Positions 46,841-50,781 of a stretch of DNA of 50,781 bases are shown in pieces; position 1 is the first letter of the stretch, and each line of letters begins with the position of its first letter. Below the pieces are notes generated by a model. It searched no databases, was not told where the DNA came from, and worked only from the letters and a program-made list of their open reading frames with translations. The translations under genes and the position numbers were made by a program. Source of the DNA: Planctomycetota bacterium (GTDB lineage: Bacteria; Planctomycetota; Planctomycetia; Pirellulales; Pirellulaceae); contig JAFLCP010000046.1 of NCBI GenBank assembly GCA_017303505.1, positions 1 to 50,781 of the forward strand, in the 5' to 3' direction.

Positions 46841-47557
46841 GTGGAGAGCGGGCCCCAGCAATCTTTCGCTTCAAGGCTCGACAAAGAAACGGCATATTCC
46901 TTGTTAGGTTCACCTTTCAAGAAACGAGTTCAGGCTTGCTTGCGCAGCCTCAAAGCTAAGGCGATAAACCTTACCGCTTTGGTATGTTTCTGCGCTGCCT
47001 CTTTTCCATTGCCCATCGCCGTTCCTCAAAGTGGCCACATCGAATCGTCGCAGGCGTTCCCCTGCCAAAAGTCTTCTTGTGGTTGTAAGTCTGCTCATCA
47101 ATGCTGGACTCACTGTTGTTGTATGTCCCCGAAGCAGCGATTCGAATGGGCTGAAAAGAATGGCGTAACTCCGCCCTCTTATGCAACCAAGCCAACTACT
47201 GAAACGACCATTCGCTCAGTAGCGAAAAAGAAGGAGAGCAGCTGTTGTCCACCCAGCCAAACGATTGAAACTCAAGAAGGAAAATTGGTCGGTAAAAAGA
47301 GCTGTTGCAGCGAGGTCTCAACAACGACCAAGACCAAGACAGCAAAACCTTCCAAGAATACTCGATTTACGTTGACAATTTTGGCGTTGAAGTGCCAGGG
47401 CCAAAGTACACCTTTTACGATGTTACCCTGGACGATTTTGACAACTAATCACGCTTTGTGCATTTCGGCGGAATACTTCTGGCCGTTGTCTGTTGTCGCG
47501 GCACCGAATCCTGCCATCATCTTCTCACAACCCGACACGCCTCCTCCACGTCTTTAA
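46841..47557 (+). CDS. Cys-rich secreted protein, unknown function
   Basis: A 238-residue frame starting at GTG 46841, with uncertain start. A hydrophobic stretch (AINLTALVCFCAASFPLPIA) near 42-60 looks like a signal or anchor preceded by an overlong N terminus, so the true start may be internal. The core holds CGCKSAHQCWTHCCCMS, followed by RFEWAEKNGVTPPSY, a pattern I associate with small planctomycete secreted proteins but cannot name. Later CCPPS and CCSEV pairs add further thiols. Metal binding is likely from cysteine density alone. A hairpin lies 129 bp after the stop. Confidence 0.68.
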   Translation: MESGPQQSFASRLDKETAYSLLGSPFKKRVQACLRSLKAKAINLTALVCFCAASFPLPIAVPQSGHIESSQAFPCQKSSCGCKSAHQCWTHCCCMSPKQRFEWAEKNGVTPPSYATKPTTETTIRSVAKKKESSCCPPSQTIETQEGKLVGKKSCCSEVSTTTKTKTAKPSKNTRFTLTILALKCQGQSTPFTMLPWTILTTNHALCISAEYFWPLSVVAAPNPAIIFSQPDTPPPRL

Positions 47558-47685
47558 CGTCTTGGCGTCTGCGGTTTGCAAAAAATGTGGTGATGAGATT
47601 CTGTCCTCAGACATCTCGTTGCGCACTTTATGCTTTCTTCGCAACTTCTTGTCGCCGCCTTTACTTAGCATTTTTTGTTGGTGAC

Positions 47686-47707
47686 TAGTGGGAAAAAAGT
47701 CCCACTA
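47686..47707 (+). terminator. Possible terminator hairpin
   Basis: Perfect 8-bp arms TAGTGGGA (47686-47693) and TCCCACTA (47700-47707) with a 6-nt loop AAAAAG, followed by TTTCG. It may end transcription of the Cys-rich gene. Confidence 0.5.
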
Positions 47708-47750
47708 TTTCGATCAGCAATTGTTGCTACGGCAGATCTTACGGCTACGA

Positions 47751-47832
47751 CTCGCTACGGCGCACTTGCGCGGTGATCAATCCGCTCTCCACAAGCAGGT
47801 TTTTATCACTTCGTAAAGTGCGCCGTATCGAG
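47751..47832. repeat. Inverted repeat with 48-nt spacer
   Basis: Arms CTCGCTACGGCGCACTT (47751-47767) and AAGTGCGCCGTATCGAG (47816-47832) pair at 16 of 17 positions. It lies in the gap before the two-haem protein, whose frame reads through it from 47773 but probably starts later. Origin unknown; it could be a REP-like or insertion remnant. Confidence 0.6.
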
Positions 47833-47922
47833 CCGTGCCAAAACGCGCCTTGCCGTATCCAATTGCATCATGATTGCTTGTCCACCGCTTTAACACAGTC
47901 ATTAGCCATTGGCCCAAAACAT

Positions 47923-49134
47923 ATGCGAACCATTCATTCGTTAATCCTTGGGAGCATCGCTCTCTTGGTGAGTGCCTCTCTGTATGCTGAATCGCCCACC
48001 GAGATTTATCAGCGTCGAGTCATTCCCTTATTGCAGGCCCCCGCTGGCAGCAGTTGCGCGGAATGTCATCTGCAAGGTGTCAAACTAACGGACTTTCTAT
48101 CAACAGATCCGAAGGAGACTTTTGCGGCGCTACGCGCTCGTGGTTGGATCGATGCGAATCGTCCTACAGAGTCCAAAATCCTGCAGTTCATTGCCAAGAA
48201 ACCTGAAAAGTCAACCGAACTTATGAATCAGGTTCGCAGGGCAGAGGTGGAAGCAATCACTGCTTGGATTCAAGCGTCACTTGCTGACCCAGACTCTCTA
48301 AATACTCCGCTTCCAAAATTGGATGATCTAAAGCTGGATGAAAAACTCATTCAACATGCTCGCAGGGATCAGGTTGTATCAAGATTCGTAGATGTCATCT
48401 GGTCTCAATTTGAACGTTGTGCCAACTGTCATTCCCCGGATCGAAATTCCAAGCAAGTGGAGAAGCATGGCGAACAGATAAGTTGGATTGTCCCCAATTC
48501 TCCCGAGGAAACTCTGCAATTGCTGGAAGAACGCAAGCTGATTGATCTGGATCATCCTGTGGACAGTATGCTGCGAAAGAAGGGCTTGGGACTGGAGGAT
48601 CATGGTGGTGGCAGCAAGTTTCCCAAAGATGGTCAAACCGACCGTGAGTGGAACAAATTCCTTACGGACTACGCTGCCGTAAAGAAGGCTCGGTACACCA
48701 GTTCAAGTGAACTCCCCAACTTCGCCTCGATTCGCACCTGGCGAAATGGTTTGCATTTACGAATCAAAGACTTGCCAAATTTTACAGCTGGACAATACGC
48801 GGTTATCCGCATTCGCCGCATTCTACCTGACGGAAATGTTGCCGAAGAAGCGGTCGCAATAGGTGAGGGCCGTGCCAGTAAAGAAGGAACCAGTTGGAGC
48901 ACAACGCTTATGCTGCTGGAACCACCGCAATTGAGACAGACCGAGCAAGCGGTGCCTTGGGCCACATTGATGCCCGATGGAAGATATCAAATCGAATGGA
49001 TTGTTGTCGATGATTCAAACCAACCCATCGAGAAACTTCTTGCCTTACCAGCAATGAAAATCGCAGTCATTGACTCGCTCTGGAAAGCAGGGCACAGCAA
49101 CGCGAAAACCATTTCTTATTCCGAATTCCAATAA
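47923..49134 (+). CDS. Exported protein with two cytochrome-c-type CxxCH motifs
   Basis: A 403-residue protein from ATG 47923, the start that gives a clean signal peptide (MRTIHSLILGSIALLVSASL, cut near YAE); the frame is open from 47773 but that part crosses an inverted repeat. CAECH lies near residue 43 and CANCH near residue 165, each within a similar ~100-residue domain containing a DANRP or DLDHP segment and SKIL or SMLR, so the protein is an internal duplication. The C-terminal ~130 residues are a beta-rich domain (LRIKDLPNFTAGQYAVIRIR). Probably a periplasmic dihaem protein; partners unknown. Confidence 0.8.
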   Translation: MRTIHSLILGSIALLVSASLYAESPTEIYQRRVIPLLQAPAGSSCAECHLQGVKLTDFLSTDPKETFAALRARGWIDANRPTESKILQFIAKKPEKSTELMNQVRRAEVEAITAWIQASLADPDSLNTPLPKLDDLKLDEKLIQHARRDQVVSRFVDVIWSQFERCANCHSPDRNSKQVEKHGEQISWIVPNSPEETLQLLEERKLIDLDHPVDSMLRKKGLGLEDHGGGSKFPKDGQTDREWNKFLTDYAAVKKARYTSSSELPNFASIRTWRNGLHLRIKDLPNFTAGQYAVIRIRRILPDGNVAEEAVAIGEGRASKEGTSWSTTLMLLEPPQLRQTEQAVPWATLMPDGRYQIEWIVVDDSNQPIEKLLALPAMKIAVIDSLWKAGHSNAKTISYSEFQ

Positions 49135-49210
49135 CCCCAAGTCGCGTTGGCGAATCTAGAGCCATTCCCCCTAAATCCCCACATCGAAATATAAATCAAG
49201 GAACTATATC

Positions 49211-50320
49211 GTGAAGCTTTCTTTTTGCTCAAACAAAATCAATCAGCGACCTGCGTTTACGTTGGTGGAGCTGTTGGTTGTCATTGCGATCATCGGTCTA
49301 TTAGTTGGCTTGTTGCTTCCTGCCGTTCAAGCCGCTCGTGAGGCAGCACGCAGGATGCAGTGTACCAACAGTCTCAAGCAGATGGCCTTAGCGACCATGA
49401 ACTATGAATCAACCTATCGTAAGCTCCCCATGGCAGGTCGCGTTGACGTGGACTTCTCCGTTCAAGCACGCTTATTGCCATTCATCGAGCAGAACAACTT
49501 GAACAATCTACTCGATTATTCGCAGCCAGCCTTCTCTGGTCCATTTAATGCGAAGATCCCCAATCCTCGTTTCGCTCAGGCATTTGCCCTTCCCATCCCG
49601 ATTTTTCTGTGTCCCAGTGAAATTGCTCCAACGACCATCACCATGCAAGTCAATGGAACTGCTGTAACCTATGGCGGGTTAAGTTATATGTTTAGCACAG
49701 GCAGTGGAACGGGAACGAACTATGATTGGCGATGGGTGACTGACGGAATCGTCTGCCAAAATACCGCACGAGCCTTCCGCGACATCACGGACGGCACATC
49801 GAGCACCGTCATCATTAGTGAGACAGTGCGTAGTGTTGGCGACGACATGTCACTTCCTCCTGGCACCTTGCCGAAGTTTCCGTATCAATACACGTTAAAT
49901 GGTTCGGGAGGCGTCAACTCGGCGTTGCAGGCAGCCCGCGGTCTAAAGCCTTCCGGGAGCCCTTGGAGTTCATATGTGGACGGAAGTGGATACATTTCCA
50001 ACCCACCCACTGATGCGATTTGGACTTCATTTGGAAGCTGGCGCGGAGGCAACAGCACAGCCATTCGCGGTCGTGGAATTTCTTGGGCCTTCAATGGCTC
50101 AATCAACTCATTGACCAATGGTTATCATGTCCCCAACAGTCGCGTTCCGGACTTGGTTACGCACCATACTGGCTTCTTTGGTCCGCGCAGTTATCATCCT
50201 GGAGGTGCCAACGTGGCGTTTGCAGACGGCTCCGTTCAATTTCTGCCGAACACTATCGATGCCATAACAAATCGCGCACTGCACAGCTGCAACGGCGGTG
50301 AAGTCGTGGGTGAATTTTAA
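49211..50320 (+). CDS. DUF1559 prepilin-like protein
   Basis: A 369-residue protein starting at GTG 49211 with AAGGA 7 nt upstream. The prepilin-like N terminus is [20 protein letters not shown] preceded by a short basic leader, followed by [20 protein letters not shown]. The C terminus has the family motif HPGGANVAFADGSVQFLPN. It is 76 bp after the dihaem gene and may be co-transcribed. It is more distant from the other DUF1559 protein here than expected for a recent duplicate outside the N terminus. Confidence 0.93.
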   Translation: MKLSFCSNKINQRPAFTLVELLVVIAIIGLLVGLLLPAVQAAREAARRMQCTNSLKQMALATMNYESTYRKLPMAGRVDVDFSVQARLLPFIEQNNLNNLLDYSQPAFSGPFNAKIPNPRFAQAFALPIPIFLCPSEIAPTTITMQVNGTAVTYGGLSYMFSTGSGTGTNYDWRWVTDGIVCQNTARAFRDITDGTSSTVIISETVRSVGDDMSLPPGTLPKFPYQYTLNGSGGVNSALQAARGLKPSGSPWSSYVDGSGYISNPPTDAIWTSFGSWRGGNSTAIRGRGISWAFNGSINSLTNGYHVPNSRVPDLVTHHTGFFGPRSYHPGGANVAFADGSVQFLPNTIDAITNRALHSCNGGEVVGEF

Positions 50321-50781
50321 TTCGATTACATTGGTGTTCGTGGCGTGGGGCTCCGACCCGACGTACAAAATCAATCTTTTTTTCGTAGGACGGGTCGGAG
50401 ACCTTGTCTTTACCCACATGTCGCTGTTTTTGGCGTTATGACCTAGGTTAACTCCGTCAATTAGTTGCATTAGAAATTCCATTCCGCGCCAGATGTTGAT
50501 CCACCCTGGTTCGCCATCCCCTTTGCGTGCCAGAATCCCTCCAACCTTGGCGATTTCTCGAAGAAATTGGTAAACGGTTATGGTGTCGAAATTTATGCGA
50601 GGTCGGGCCAACTGCATGGCTTCGATCCAATGGGATGGAATGTGCGTCTTTGCCTTCGCCTCGGGTTGATTTCGACCGATCAGCTTCAGCTGCAGGATTC
50701 GCGTTCCGATGACACTCAATAAGCCCACTAATGGCTCAAGTCGATCGGCTGTTTGTAGAGCGTGTATTTGGATGCTACAGC
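50108..50781 (-). CDS. IS4/Tn5-type transposase, C-terminal part (runs off window)
   Basis: The minus-strand frame is open from the window edge (50781) with no start inside, so the N-terminal part is missing from view. It reads HALQTADRLEPLVGLLSVIG then LQLKLIGRNQPEAKAK and ARKGDGEPGWINIWRGMEFL, the C-terminal helical (dimerisation) region of IS4/Tn5-family transposases. Family similarity ends near 50441 or 50405; the frame then continues antisense through a palindrome into the DUF1559 gene to 50108. The natural stop therefore seems lost or displaced, or the IS end is truncated. Whether the element is intact cannot be seen. Confidence 0.7.
   Translation of the reverse strand, partial: CSIQIHALQTADRLEPLVGLLSVIGTRILQLKLIGRNQPEAKAKTHIPSHWIEAMQLARPRINFDTITVYQFLREIAKVGGILARKGDGEPGWINIWRGMEFLMQLIDGVNLGHNAKNSDMWVKTRSPTRPTKKRLILYVGSEPHATNTNVIELKFTHDFTAVAAVQCAICYGIDSVRQKLNGAVCKRHVGTSRMITARTKEASMVRNQVRNATVGDMITIGQ
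50351..50400. repeat. Imperfect palindrome between DUF1559 gene and transposase
   Basis: Arms CTCCGACCCG (50351-50360) and CGGGTCGGAG (50391-50400), with further partial pairing inward (CGTAC against GTAGG). The loop carries a T7 run. It may be a REP-like element, the end of the insertion sequence, or a terminator for the DUF1559 gene. Confidence 0.55.

Noticed and set aside
46841-47557. Frameshifted metal transporter fragment
   Set aside because: The frame is continuous and has no transmembrane array; the Cys-rich core is consistent with a small secreted protein.

Overview
The window looks like the chromosome of a planctomycete, most likely of the Pirellulales. Evidence: secreted cytochrome-c/DUF1549/DUF1553 and DUF1587-1592 proteins beside a DUF1501 protein, two DUF1559 prepilin-like proteins with the C-terminal DG motif, TIGR03067-type domains, and three ECF sigma genes each translationally coupled to a Ser/Thr kinase. 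The genus assignment is inference. I saw no rRNA, tRNA or CRISPR array.

Layout. 0.2-6.7 kb: a DUF1592-type haem protein (minus) divergent from a PSCyt1/DUF1549/DUF1553 - DUF1501 pair (plus), a set typical of planctomycete secreted or periplasmic polymer/redox metabolism. 6.67-7.40 kb: intergenic repeats. 7.4-35.1 kb: a signalling island. A BlaI-type repressor and a giant M56 (BlaR1-like) sensor (minus) start it, three ECF sigma/kinase pairs follow (13.7, 22.3 and 26.6 kb), with an LRR protein, a YCF48-type propeller protein and a multidomain secreted protein between them. A second BlaI/M56 pair (plus) closes it. The kinases carry an anti-sigma-like HxxxCxxC at their N termini, and two of them (13.7 and 22.3 kb) have long ectodomains; modules are shared between kinase and M56 proteins, so the genes probably form one family of envelope-sensing circuits.

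35.2-37.5 kb: two putative lipoproteins and a DUF1559 protein. 37.8-41.8 kb: a neat sigma-54 unit. A GAF-AAA+-Fis activator is divergent from a three-gene operon (CxxC carboxymuconolactone-decarboxylase-like protein, DUF1348-like protein, secreted alpha/beta hydrolase); the intergenic region has a -24/-12 promoter and three upstream palindromic boxes. 42-43.2 kb: two membrane proteins. 43.3-46.6 kb: a sulfite-oxidase-type molybdoenzyme whose Tat signal is split by a frameshift in a T8 run, a 4Fe-4S/SCP2 fusion protein, and a divergent HxlR regulator with two tandem palindromic operators. 46.8-50.3 kb: a Cys-rich secreted protein, a two-haem cytochrome-like protein and a second DUF1559 protein. 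The right edge cuts through an IS4/Tn5-type transposase.

Dispersed repeats recur in the longer gaps: a MITE-like ~190-bp element (13.16 and 19.36 kb), a related 216-bp tandem pair (6.67-7.10 kb), and REP-like palindromes.
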